Virus record (IMG/VR): IMGVR_UViG_3300047373_000845
Location: 1 to 52,274 of that record
Source: a virus
Length of the DNA stretch: 52,274 bases
Reading direction: 5' to 3' (one strand)
Positions 27,989-35,813 of the stretch are shown here, in pieces. The stretch's first letter is position 1, and each line of letters starts with the position of its first letter. The position numbers were made by a program, and so were the translations under genes. The notes beneath the pieces were generated by a model. The model was given only the letters and a program-made list of their open reading frames with translations, had not been told where the DNA came from and searched no databases.

Positions 27989-28201
27989 CTATCTAAAGTT
28001 TTTGACCTCTATGACACTGTAAAGCCATCCACTATCAGTATTTGAATTTAATATTTCGCACATTCTATTAACTTCTTTAATGTTATTAGATTCGTAAACC
28101 TCAGAATTTCCATCTAACATTAAAACATGAATAGGCCTTCCGTTAGGGTGTTTCATAAATTTCTTTATTTGGTAAGAGCTTTTTTTTGCTTTACTCAACA
28201 T
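27989..28201 (-). CDS. Unknown 70-residue protein
   Basis: This is a small basic protein with Lys-rich N-terminus (MLSKAKKSSYQIKKFMK) and a likely beta-alpha core (IHVLMLDGNSEVYESNNIKEV). It begins four bases after the stop of the 125-residue gene and ends before a strong terminator, so it is the last gene of that small unit. I do not recognise a family. Confidence 0.6.
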   Translation of the reverse strand: MLSKAKKSSYQIKKFMKHPNGRPIHVLMLDGNSEVYESNNIKEVNRMCEILNSNTDSGWLYSVIEVKNFR

Positions 28202-28205
28202 AAAG

Positions 28206-28583
28206 CTATTGATTAATCAAATGATAAAACTCACTCTCCTTTGACTCTACAATAGATTTCACTTTTTCGCTCATTAAATCATTTCGTGAATTAGTAAATA
28301 AATTTGCCAAAGAATCAAATTCAGACTGATTCATAGAAAAGTCTTTATAATTAACAAATTCTCCAAAAACTACACCCAATGAATAATTATAACCAGTGTC
28401 TCCTTTTTTCGTTTCTTGAGCAGATATATATAAAGATATTCCGTCTGATATGTTTAAAACATAATATGGACTTGAATCAGAACCTTCAACCAAAAATGAA
28501 GTTTCTTGACTTAATGTGCTGCACATTCTCGTCCACAATGATATTATTTGCTCTTTTCTAAGTGTTGATTTTTCGTGTCTCAT
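28206..28583 (-). CDS. Unknown 125-residue protein
   Basis: The N-terminal half is polar and basic (MRHEKSTLRKEQIISLWTRM). A beta-strand segment follows (PYYVLNISDGISLYISAQ, YNYSLGVVFGEF), and the end is helical. No catalytic or metal motif is visible. It is the first of two closely spaced small genes downstream of the gp26-like pair, separated from them by an 82-base gap that holds an inverted repeat. Confidence 0.6.
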   Translation of the reverse strand: MRHEKSTLRKEQIISLWTRMCSTLSQETSFLVEGSDSSPYYVLNISDGISLYISAQETKKGDTGYNYSLGVVFGEFVNYKDFSMNQSEFDSLANLFTNSRNDLMSEKVKSIVESKESEFYHLINQ

Positions 28584-28627
28584 TTTAATATAATTAATTT
28601 ATATGCTAATTTACATATAATATTCTA

Positions 28628-28644
28628 TTTTACAAAATGTAAAA
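28628..28644. repeat. Short inverted repeat
   Basis: TTTTACA and TGTAAAA are separated by three bases, giving a 7-bp symmetric element in the gap after the gp26-like genes. It could be a weak terminator or an operator. AT-only symmetry like this can also arise by chance. Confidence 0.35.
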
Positions 28645-28665
28645 ACTTTATTTTATTTAAATTAA

Positions 28666-29655
28666 CTATCTAGATTTTGACTTAGCTTCACTTCTAGCTT
28701 TATTTGCCGCTTGTCTATCTGCTTTATTTTTCTTTTCTACTTCTTCCTGTATTCTTTGCATTACCCACCTTCTCTCATATACGGGCATATTAAAAACATC
28801 ATCTCTTGAGAATCCTCCCTTTCCATAATAGGTAATTAAAAAAATCTCATCCATCATATGTTGTCGGTATTCTGGATTTAGTCCGAAAAAATTAGTGTCT
28901 ATAGGTATTTTATTTGAAGAAACATGTCCACAAGATGAACAAGTTGTATGTATTGTATTATCAACTCCTGGCTCTACACTATTCATATGAGACCTTAGTT
29001 TTGCCGAATCAGATAAAGACATTGCCTTAATTACTTTTCTAATAAAACCTTTGTCTTTTATACCGTTTATACTGGTTATCTGACTTCTATAAGTTACAGC
29101 TATTCTGTTTTCCAATTTTAAATCTCCAATTTTTTTAGACTCTTTTTCAACGGTTTTTATTATATTCCTTTCATCAGCTAATGTTTTAGGTCTAAATTTT
29201 ACAATAATTTTTTCACCTTTAATTTTCATTGTAGGCATTGTAAATTGATATTCCAAATTTTCGTCTGGGTGTTCTTTTATTTCTTTCATCTCTAATTCAG
29301 ATAAGTTAAAACTTGTTTCTGTTTCTGAATTGCAATTTCCGCATTTAAAATCAAAAGTCACTTTATCTCCATAAGAGGTAGACCTTAGATAAACCATAAA
29401 AGCATCTCTATCTCCAACTAACAACTTATCTATATTTCCATCCCAATCTAAAAGACAAGAACTCATTAGCATTTCTAGGGCTCTACCAGAATCTATTAAA
29501 GTTGGAGAAGTTAGTAAATTTTCTTCTTTAGCAGTAACGTATTTAACTAAAAAAGTTTCCTTTTTGTCTTTATAAAAAATACCCCTTGATGGAATTGAAA
29601 TCTCATCAAAGGGTACATTATTTTCTTTTACTATGTGTTTATATGAAATACTCAT
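28666..29655 (-). CDS. T4 gp26-like baseplate protein, long form with C-terminal extension
   Basis: This 329-residue protein fits the T4 gp26-like baseplate family. Visible parts are an N-terminal IPSRGIFY, a VKYVTAKEENLLTS core, GDRDAFMVYLRSTSYGD, then two CxxC pairs (Cys105/Cys108 in CGNC and Cys239/Cys242 in CSSC) that probably bind one zinc. After about residue 260 it carries an extra domain (HMMDEIFLITYYGKGGFS, VFNMPVYERRWVMQRI). This resembles the gp51-like partner that T4-like phages encode next to gp26. In T4, gp26 and gp51 act in hub assembly. A paralogue without the extension lies 12 bases upstream. Confidence 0.75.
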   Translation of the reverse strand: MSISYKHIVKENNVPFDEISIPSRGIFYKDKKETFLVKYVTAKEENLLTSPTLIDSGRALEMLMSSCLLDWDGNIDKLLVGDRDAFMVYLRSTSYGDKVTFDFKCGNCNSETETSFNLSELEMKEIKEHPDENLEYQFTMPTMKIKGEKIIVKFRPKTLADERNIIKTVEKESKKIGDLKLENRIAVTYRSQITSINGIKDKGFIRKVIKAMSLSDSAKLRSHMNSVEPGVDNTIHTTCSSCGHVSSNKIPIDTNFFGLNPEYRQHMMDEIFLITYYGKGGFSRDDVFNMPVYERRWVMQRIQEEVEKKNKADRQAANKARSEAKSKSR

Positions 29656-29667
29656 ATTGAATATTCA

Positions 29668-30570
29668 TTAAACATTTGCGTTAGGCCAGAATAACTTAGC
29701 TGTTATAGGAATTTCTTGACGATATGGCGTTCCACAATTGTTACATTCAAAATCATGATTTAAATCAATACCAGGCTCCATATCTTTTAGATATTCTCTA
29801 AAAAAGAAACTATCTGCTATAGGCATAACTCCTATGAATTTCTTAATATATGTCTTATCCCTATTTCCATTTACATCCATGATTTGCAATAAATATCTTT
29901 CAGTAAGAACAGTAGCAACTTTAAGCCTTCCTTTAACTGTCTTTTTTCCCGTTTCATTTATTTTTTGCAACCTAGATTCATCAGCTCCATTTAGTAGTCT
30001 AAATCTTATATTTGCCTTTGATTTAGGCAACATAACACTAAAAAGCCCTTCTGAGTCTGGCTTGTCGAACACTTCTCTATTTGATAAAGTAGAAAGTAAT
30101 ATAGAATTTTCATTAACCTCTGAACAGCTAGGACACGTAGTTTTAGTTTCGTACTCATCTCCATAACCCGTAATTCTTAAGTTAATTAGAACGGCATTCC
30201 TGTCACCAGTAAGCATTTCATCTGCCGTTATGTCTTTATCGATAAGTGCATTTTGAAGTAGTACATCTAAAACTTTACCGCTTTTTATCAAATCAGTACT
30301 TGTTAAAATGTTTTCATCTTCTGCCGTTAAATACTTTACTTCTACTGTTTTTTTTCCACTTGGATAAAAGACGCCCCCAGATGGTAAGTCAATATAATCT
30401 GTTGGAACTTCAAATTCAGTATCAATAAACTGAGCTGGTATATCATGCTTTTCCGCAACTGATTGAGCTCTAGATTGAGATGTATTATCTTGTACATTTT
30501 GAGCCTGCTGCTCTTGAGAGGGTCTAGTTCTTGATTGAACAGTTGGTTCTAAAGGATTATTTTCTTCCAT
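29668..30570 (-). CDS. T4 gp26-like baseplate protein, short paralogue
   Basis: This 300-residue protein is homologous to the next gene downstream: DLPSGGVFYP, VKYLTAEDENILTS, GDRNAVLINLRITGYGD, and two CxxC pairs (Cys146/Cys149 in CPSC, Cys276/Cys279 in CNNC). It differs by a Gln/Ser-rich N-terminal arm of about 45 residues and by ending soon after the second CxxC, so it lacks the gp51-like extension. The two probably form a heteromeric hub or assembly chaperone unit. Divergently transcribed from the plus-strand nuclease gene across a 96-base gap. Confidence 0.75.
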   Translation of the reverse strand: MEENNPLEPTVQSRTRPSQEQQAQNVQDNTSQSRAQSVAEKHDIPAQFIDTEFEVPTDYIDLPSGGVFYPSGKKTVEVKYLTAEDENILTSTDLIKSGKVLDVLLQNALIDKDITADEMLTGDRNAVLINLRITGYGDEYETKTTCPSCSEVNENSILLSTLSNREVFDKPDSEGLFSVMLPKSKANIRFRLLNGADESRLQKINETGKKTVKGRLKVATVLTERYLLQIMDVNGNRDKTYIKKFIGVMPIADSFFFREYLKDMEPGIDLNHDFECNNCGTPYRQEIPITAKLFWPNANV

Positions 30571-30666
30571 AATTTGTTTTTATTTATTAATTAGTAATTA
30601 TAAATAGCGTTGTCTAATTTTTATCAAAAATAAGAATGCATTATCAAAAGTAAATAGTAGTTTGTT

Positions 30667-31134
30667 ATGAATGAAGAAGAAAAAAAGAAAAAAGTAGCCT
30701 CTATATTGAGGAGGACTAAAAAAAAGTTGCTGAAACCGAAAAACAAAATAAAAAAAATAAAATACCTTCAAGCTCAATCTTATAGAATGAGCAAAAATAC
30801 CACTTGGCCTGAGAGGGAATTTGAATCATTACTAAAAGAAATGGGTATAGAATATGAATCTCAAAAAATATTAAAAGGTAAAATATTCGATTACTACATA
30901 CCTTCTTGTAATATGCTATGTGAAGTTGACGGAGATTACTATCATGGCAATGAAGAGAAATATAGCACACTAAACGAGATGCAAAAAAAAATAAAACAAA
31001 ACGACAGGTACAAAAACATAATATCCAAAGGTATGGGCTATGGAATATTTAGAGTTTGGGAATCTGAACTAAAGGATAGCAGAGAGCTTGTAAAAGAAAG
31101 AATTAGAAATGAAATACTAATCCAAAAACTCTAA
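30667..31134 (+). CDS. Vsr/DUF559-like endonuclease
   Basis: This 155-residue protein has a very basic N-terminal 35 residues followed by a PD-(D/E)XK-type nuclease like Vsr and DUF559 proteins. TWPEREFESLLKEMGIEY opens the domain, and the likely metal residues are Asp75 (IFDYYIP), Glu86 and Asp88 (CEVDGDYYHG). Vsr itself nicks DNA at mismatches; free-standing phage members are often selfish or processing nucleases. It is one of only three plus-strand genes. Its last 18 bases overlap the end of the RecD2-like gene tail to tail, which fits a later insertion. Confidence 0.78.
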   Translation: MNEEEKKKKVASILRRTKKKLLKPKNKIKKIKYLQAQSYRMSKNTTWPEREFESLLKEMGIEYESQKILKGKIFDYYIPSCNMLCEVDGDYYHGNEEKYSTLNEMQKKIKQNDRYKNIISKGMGYGIFRVWESELKDSRELVKERIRNEILIQKL

Positions 31135-33417
31135 CTCGGCCTCAGCCTCTTCGTAGTGTTCTTTCAAAAATGTTTTTAACGAGGTCTGTCTAGAATTTGG
31201 ATTTATATTTTCAACACCTCTATAAAAAGCTTCTCTTTCCCCTATTAAAATTGCCATTTTTCTAGCTCTGGTTATACCTGTGTATATCAAATTTCTATAC
31301 AGCATAATATTGTGCTCACTAAGAACTGGCATAATTACAACCTCAAACTCAGAACCCTGAGACTTATGTATACTAATACTATAAGCCAACTCTATTTCTA
31401 TTACATTCTGCCTTTCATACTGAACGAGTTTAGAATTATTAGAATTACCATAATCTATAATAAGACTAGAATCTTTCGAATTTATTTTTTTTATATAACC
31501 TATATCTCCATTAAAAACATTTAAATCATAGTTATTTGAAGTTTGTATAACTCTATCACCCTCCCTATAAGTTCTATCTCCTATTTTTATTTCTTTTTTA
31601 TTTTTTGACTCAGGATTAACCTCTCTTTGTATTCTTTTGTTTATTTCTCTAGTTCCTATAGAACCCTTATTCATGGGAGTCAGTATCTGAATTTCACACT
31701 TATTCCCCATATATTTTTTAATAGTGTCCTTATATAGTTTAACAATCATATCAAGAGCATTCATGCCATATTTAAAGGTTGAAAAGTCAGACACCTTACT
31801 TAAGCTTTTTTCCATAGAAGAATCTATAAACATACAATCAGTGTCACCCTTCCATATAGAAGGAGACTTGATTGGCGTGTCTATATTTGGTGTTTCGCCT
31901 TTATTTATTTGATGTGCGTAAGTTATTATTTTAGACTTTTCCGCTTGCCTAAAAACTTTTTGTAGATTATAAATTTGTATACAATTACTTTGAATTAAAT
32001 CTGACATTAAGTTGCCAATACCTACAGATGGCAATTGGTCTTTATCTCCAACCAACAATATTTGAGTGCTTGGAGATATGGCTCTAAAAAAAGAGGATGC
32101 TAATCTTATGTCTATCATAGAAGACTCATCTAAAATAATAAAGTCACAATCTAACATATCTTTTTCTGACTTTCTAAAATTACCATTACCAGCATCCCAC
32201 TTTAAAAGTCTATGAATAGTTTTTGACTGAGAACCTATAACTTCAGACATTCTTTGAGCGGCTCTACCTGTTGGTGCGGCCAACAAAACTTCTTTGCCCA
32301 TAGACACCAGCATGTCATATACGTATTTTACTGTTGTTGTCTTACCAACCCCTGGGCCTCCTGTTAGGACAGATAATCCATTTGATAAAACACCCATTAC
32401 TGACTCAGACTGTTCTTCGCTTAATTTTATGTCAGACATTTTCAACATTGAATCAAGTCTATCCTTAAGCTCTTCTTTATTGTTGGCATATATTTTTTTA
32501 GAAAGTCTAATAACTTTTTCCGCAACATATTTTTCATCATAAAAAACATCTCTTGAATAATACCTTTTTTCTTCATTCTGATTCTCAGAAATTTTCACGC
32601 AAACTATACTATCTGCCAACTCTTCTCTTTCCAATATATTAGAAATCTTTTCTACCGAAGATATGTTTATTAATTTAAACAATCTTTTCTTAATTTGTTT
32701 TTTTGTCAAATAACAATGTCCATCAGAATGATTGTTGGATAATATGTGATGTATTGCAGAAGAAATTCTTTCTTCACTATCTTTTTTAAAACCTAAACTC
32801 ATAGCAAGTTTATCTGCCATTGTAAAGCCAAATCCGTTAATGTCAGAAGATAGTTTATAAGGGTTCTTTTTTATTATAGGAATTGAGCTAATCCCATATT
32901 CTTTATAAATCTTTACAGAAAAAATAGTGCTAATCATGTGTTCTTGAAGGAAGAGCATTATACTATTCATTTCTTGATTACTTTTCCAACTATCTTTTAA
33001 TACCTTTAATTTACTTATATGTATTCCTCTAACTTCTGTAAGTCTCTCAATATTATTTCTAAAAACATCCAAAGCTTCATCTCCAAAATACTTTACAATC
33101 TTCTTTGCAGTAACAGGCCCTATACCTGGGAAAAATCCAGAACTTAGGTATTTTATAACAGCTTCAGTAGTTGCTGGGGGTATTTCTTGACAAGAATCTG
33201 CCTTAAACTGCTTTCCAAACTTAGGGTGCTTAATCCATGAGCCAGAAAATTTCATAGTAACTCCCTCAAACACTTTTGGCTGATTAACGGTTACTGTTAT
33301 ATTGTCTTTTATATTCTTGTCACCAACAACCTCCACACTTAATATTCCATAACCATTTAAGGGATTATGAAATTTTATTCTTTTTATTATGCCAGTTAAA
33401 TCGTTTGAGTTTGTCAT
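31117..33417 (-). CDS. recD2: RecD2-type SF1 DNA helicase
   Basis: This 766-residue helicase moves 5' to 3' on single-stranded DNA. The N-terminus has the OB-like segment and helix-hairpin-helix of RecD2 (GIGPVTAKKIVKYFG, near 98-112). Walker A is GGPGVGKTT (353-361), motif II is ILDESSMID, motif III is VGDKDQLPSVG, and motif VI lies near SISIHKSQGSEF. The architecture is that of free-standing RecD2, not of RecD in RecBCD. In phages such helicases help start replication and clear proteins, like Dda of T4. It is last in an unbroken run of four minus-strand genes. Confidence 0.92.
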   Translation of the reverse strand: MTNSNDLTGIIKRIKFHNPLNGYGILSVEVVGDKNIKDNITVTVNQPKVFEGVTMKFSGSWIKHPKFGKQFKADSCQEIPPATTEAVIKYLSSGFFPGIGPVTAKKIVKYFGDEALDVFRNNIERLTEVRGIHISKLKVLKDSWKSNQEMNSIMLFLQEHMISTIFSVKIYKEYGISSIPIIKKNPYKLSSDINGFGFTMADKLAMSLGFKKDSEERISSAIHHILSNNHSDGHCYLTKKQIKKRLFKLINISSVEKISNILEREELADSIVCVKISENQNEEKRYYSRDVFYDEKYVAEKVIRLSKKIYANNKEELKDRLDSMLKMSDIKLSEEQSESVMGVLSNGLSVLTGGPGVGKTTTVKYVYDMLVSMGKEVLLAAPTGRAAQRMSEVIGSQSKTIHRLLKWDAGNGNFRKSEKDMLDCDFIILDESSMIDIRLASSFFRAISPSTQILLVGDKDQLPSVGIGNLMSDLIQSNCIQIYNLQKVFRQAEKSKIITYAHQINKGETPNIDTPIKSPSIWKGDTDCMFIDSSMEKSLSKVSDFSTFKYGMNALDMIVKLYKDTIKKYMGNKCEIQILTPMNKGSIGTREINKRIQREVNPESKNKKEIKIGDRTYREGDRVIQTSNNYDLNVFNGDIGYIKKINSKDSSLIIDYGNSNNSKLVQYERQNVIEIELAYSISIHKSQGSEFEVVIMPVLSEHNIMLYRNLIYTGITRARKMAILIGEREAFYRGVENINPNSRQTSLKTFLKEHYEEAEAELEFLD

Positions 33418-33424
33418 TTTATCT

Positions 33425-34540
33425 TTATTTAATATTAACGTCTATATCGTCCACCAAAAACATACCTAAGGATTTCATTCCTAAAACTAAATCTTCCATC
33501 ATTCCTGACAAAAACGTTGTAACGTTATCATCTTGGCTCAAATCATAATCTGAATTTTCTAAAATTTCATTTATCTTTTGGCAGTGAACCATTAATGATT
33601 TATATAAAATATTAGGATTAAAATACCAAGAAGATTTACTTTTGTGATAAGACAAAACATTAGAGTTAAAAGTATCTTTTGGAAATGAGACTATTCCTAA
33701 ATCAGATAATTTAGTGTATGTATTTGTAATGAAAAGACCTCCAGAGTCTATGAGGTTTTTTTTATCAGAAAAATCTATTTCTATTTCTTCAGGCTGTAAA
33801 TCAAAAGAAAATATAGCACCAACTATTATATTATAATAAACCTTATAATTTTCGGCTCCAAAAAAATCGTTTAACTTGTTTATTATATTTTCAAAAAGTT
33901 CTCCTTCCAAACCCTTAACTATTAGGTTGGGCAAGTATATTTTTTTTATTTGCAAATCTGTAGATGAAGAATCACTTTTAATGTTTTCTGATTTTACAAT
34001 TTCTAAAATTGTAGAATCAGGTTTAGCCTTTAAAAGTCTAGATTTAACAAAATCAATTGGTTCAACCATAGGCTTTAAATCATTAGTAAAAATTTTTTCA
34101 TCTGAATCATTGTCAAAAACTTTACTCATTGTGTTAAAATACTTTAATTTTGATTTTGAATAACGTGATTCTGAATAATCAAACATATATGAATAACTTT
34201 TTTCACAAACACCTGATGATTTTAGAAATTTTGAAAATATGAATACAAAAAAATCGTTTTTACTTAACTTTACATTTTTAGTTTTGTTAAAACCAGAAAC
34301 GTAATTAAAGACATCTCTATCCTCAAAACATGATGCCACATCAAATCCAAAAGGATATATTATATCTGTTCTTTTTTTGTTTACAATTTTATGCCTAAAC
34401 CCAGAATCATCTAGCCAAAACTTATTTTTAATAATATCTGGGCTCTTTTTTAAGTCTAAGTTATGTGGAAAATATAATTTTAGATTTCCATCTTTAATCT
34501 CATCATAAACATGATTGTGTAAAATTTTTACTTCACTCAT
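33425..34540 (-). CDS. Unknown 371-residue protein
   Basis: No family is recognised. The N-terminal 190 residues are aromatic and Lys-rich (YPFGFDVASCFEDRDVFNYV). A Ser/Asp-rich stretch around 180-200 is followed by a beta-alpha region (KIYLPNLIVKGLEGELFENI) and a helical end (FLSGMMEDLVLGMKSLGMF). It overlaps the upstream 121-residue gene by four bases (ATGA) and is followed after seven bases by recD2, so translation is coupled along this cassette. It may be a head or tail protein; the sequence does not decide. Confidence 0.68.
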   Translation of the reverse strand: MSEVKILHNHVYDEIKDGNLKLYFPHNLDLKKSPDIIKNKFWLDDSGFRHKIVNKKRTDIIYPFGFDVASCFEDRDVFNYVSGFNKTKNVKLSKNDFFVFIFSKFLKSSGVCEKSYSYMFDYSESRYSKSKLKYFNTMSKVFDNDSDEKIFTNDLKPMVEPIDFVKSRLLKAKPDSTILEIVKSENIKSDSSSTDLQIKKIYLPNLIVKGLEGELFENIINKLNDFFGAENYKVYYNIIVGAIFSFDLQPEEIEIDFSDKKNLIDSGGLFITNTYTKLSDLGIVSFPKDTFNSNVLSYHKSKSSWYFNPNILYKSLMVHCQKINEILENSDYDLSQDDNVTTFLSGMMEDLVLGMKSLGMFLVDDIDVNIK

Positions 34541-34902
34541 AATTGATTGTTTTCATCATTTTCATTGTCTTGCTCTATATTTTCTGCATTTATAGCCTCT
34601 TGAAAAATGTCCATAGCCCGAGAGCTTAACAAAACAAAATCAGCAACTCCAGAACTTCTTTTTTGAATAATTTCAGAATATTTTTTTAGAGAATCAGCCA
34701 AATCTTTTTTCCATTCATTGGACATATCTTCTTTAATTTTTTTATTGAAAAGCTCTAACAGCAGGAATCTTTTATTTGGATTATTTGAAGCGGGAATAGA
34801 TTTTTTTGACTTGGAAAATGGTGATTCAAAGCTCTTTTTTGACATGTCCCAAAAAGAGCTTTTGTTTTTATCCTTATTATTTTCTTCTTCACTTTTCAAC
34901 AT
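34537..34902 (-). CDS. Unknown 121-residue polar protein
   Basis: This is a Ser/Lys/Asn-rich protein with a disordered-looking first third (KKSFESPFSKSKKSIPAS), a central helical segment (RFLLLELFNKKIKEDM) and an acidic Asn/Glu/Asp tail. It overlaps the next gene by four bases and lies 12 bases after the 115-residue gene, so it is part of the four-gene cassette ending in recD2. No motif suggests an enzyme. A scaffold or adaptor role is possible but not shown. Confidence 0.62.
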   Translation of the reverse strand: MLKSEEENNKDKNKSSFWDMSKKSFESPFSKSKKSIPASNNPNKRFLLLELFNKKIKEDMSNEWKKDLADSLKKYSEIIQKRSSGVADFVLLSSRAMDIFQEAINAENIEQDNENDENNQL

Positions 34903-34914
34903 GTTTTCAACTTT

Positions 34915-35262
34915 TTATAAATTATCCTTTATTATCTTGTGGTTTTTAACACCCTCTTTTTTAAAAGATTTTTGCTTTACCCTTTTATAGTCCAACCCCA
35001 AATCTTTAAAGTACTCTTCCATAGTTGGAAGGGCTAAACTAAAATAGTCACATATAGTTTCTTCATATTCTTTTACTTCTTCAGAATCCAAACCCTGAGT
35101 GTCTACTTCAAATCCAGACACATATTTAACCTGTTCTTTGTCTATTTCTGAAAAAGAATTAAAAGATTCTTTAAGAAATTTAGGGGCAATAATGTTTCTT
35201 ACAGATTCTTCACCATCTTTTTTAGTATAATCAAAAATTATTTTCCTTATAAAATCAGGCAT
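34915..35262 (-). CDS. Unknown 115-residue protein, first gene of the recD2 cassette
   Basis: It starts MPDFIRKIIFDYTKKDGEE, then is mostly helical with Glu/Lys-rich ends. It is the first gene of the minus-strand run 35262 to 31117. Only 32 bases separate it from the plus-strand holin gene. A promoter for it would have to lie inside the start of the holin gene, where a matching box exists. No family is recognised. Confidence 0.62.
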   Translation of the reverse strand: MPDFIRKIIFDYTKKDGEESVRNIIAPKFLKESFNSFSEIDKEQVKYVSGFEVDTQGLDSEEVKEYEETICDYFSLALPTMEEYFKDLGLDYKRVKQKSFKKEGVKNHKIIKDNL

Positions 35263-35294
35263 TGAGAGATATTTTTTAATATTATTGACTATTT

Positions 35295-35813
35295 ATGTAT
35301 AACAACAAAAATACGAAAAATAATATTGATATGAAAGAGAATAAGCTAATTTTAGGCTTTGGTAGCGTAAAAGAGCTGATGGATTCTGCTCTTGGATTAA
35401 AAAACTCATTTGTAAACTTCATACTTGCTGGGTGTACTGCTTTAACATCATTTATAACACAATACATATGGGATGATGCTTCTGCTGTATATTTTATGTT
35501 ATTTTTAATTTTAATAGATGCAGGTACTGGTGTTTGGAAATCAATCATAAACAGAAGTTTTAGTAGCAGTAAGTTACCTAGAGTTTTTGTCATTTCAATA
35601 ATATACGTTTTAATGCTTGCTATAAGTTGGAATGCCGCAAAGCATTCGGACTTATTTATATGGTTACCAGGTATGGTTTATGGAGGACTAATAGGAACTC
35701 CATTAGTTTCTATATATGAAAACTTTGCAGAGTTAGGATATGTACCTAAAGGTCTTATTTATGATATTAAAGAAAAAATAAAAAATTACTTTAATAAAAA
35801 ATATAAAAACTAA
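35295..35813 (+). CDS. Holin, phage holin-4 family type
   Basis: This 172-residue membrane protein should open the inner membrane at lysis. Hydrophobic segments lie around residues 42-60, 64-83, 97-115 and 120-137. The family-typical LILIDAGTGVWKS links the second segment to a basic loop (RSFSSSKLPR). The C-terminus is basic (KIKNYFNKKYKN). Translation may start at the first ATG or at the internal ATG at residue 13, giving MKENKLILGFG. It is on the plus strand, ends four bases into the polymerase gene convergently, and no endolysin gene adjoins it. The known lysozyme domain is in the hub protein. Confidence 0.82.
   Translation: MYNNKNTKNNIDMKENKLILGFGSVKELMDSALGLKNSFVNFILAGCTALTSFITQYIWDDASAVYFMLFLILIDAGTGVWKSIINRSFSSSKLPRVFVISIIYVLMLAISWNAAKHSDLFIWLPGMVYGGLIGTPLVSIYENFAELGYVPKGLIYDIKEKIKNYFNKKYKN
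35306..35336 (-). promoter_or_regulatory. Candidate promoter inside the holin gene start
   Basis: On the minus strand TTTC (35333-35336), 19 bases, then TATTTTTG (35306-35313). The -7 box is exact for TAnnTTTG and the -33 box has one mismatch. It would drive the four-gene cassette 35262 to 31117. Confidence 0.45.
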
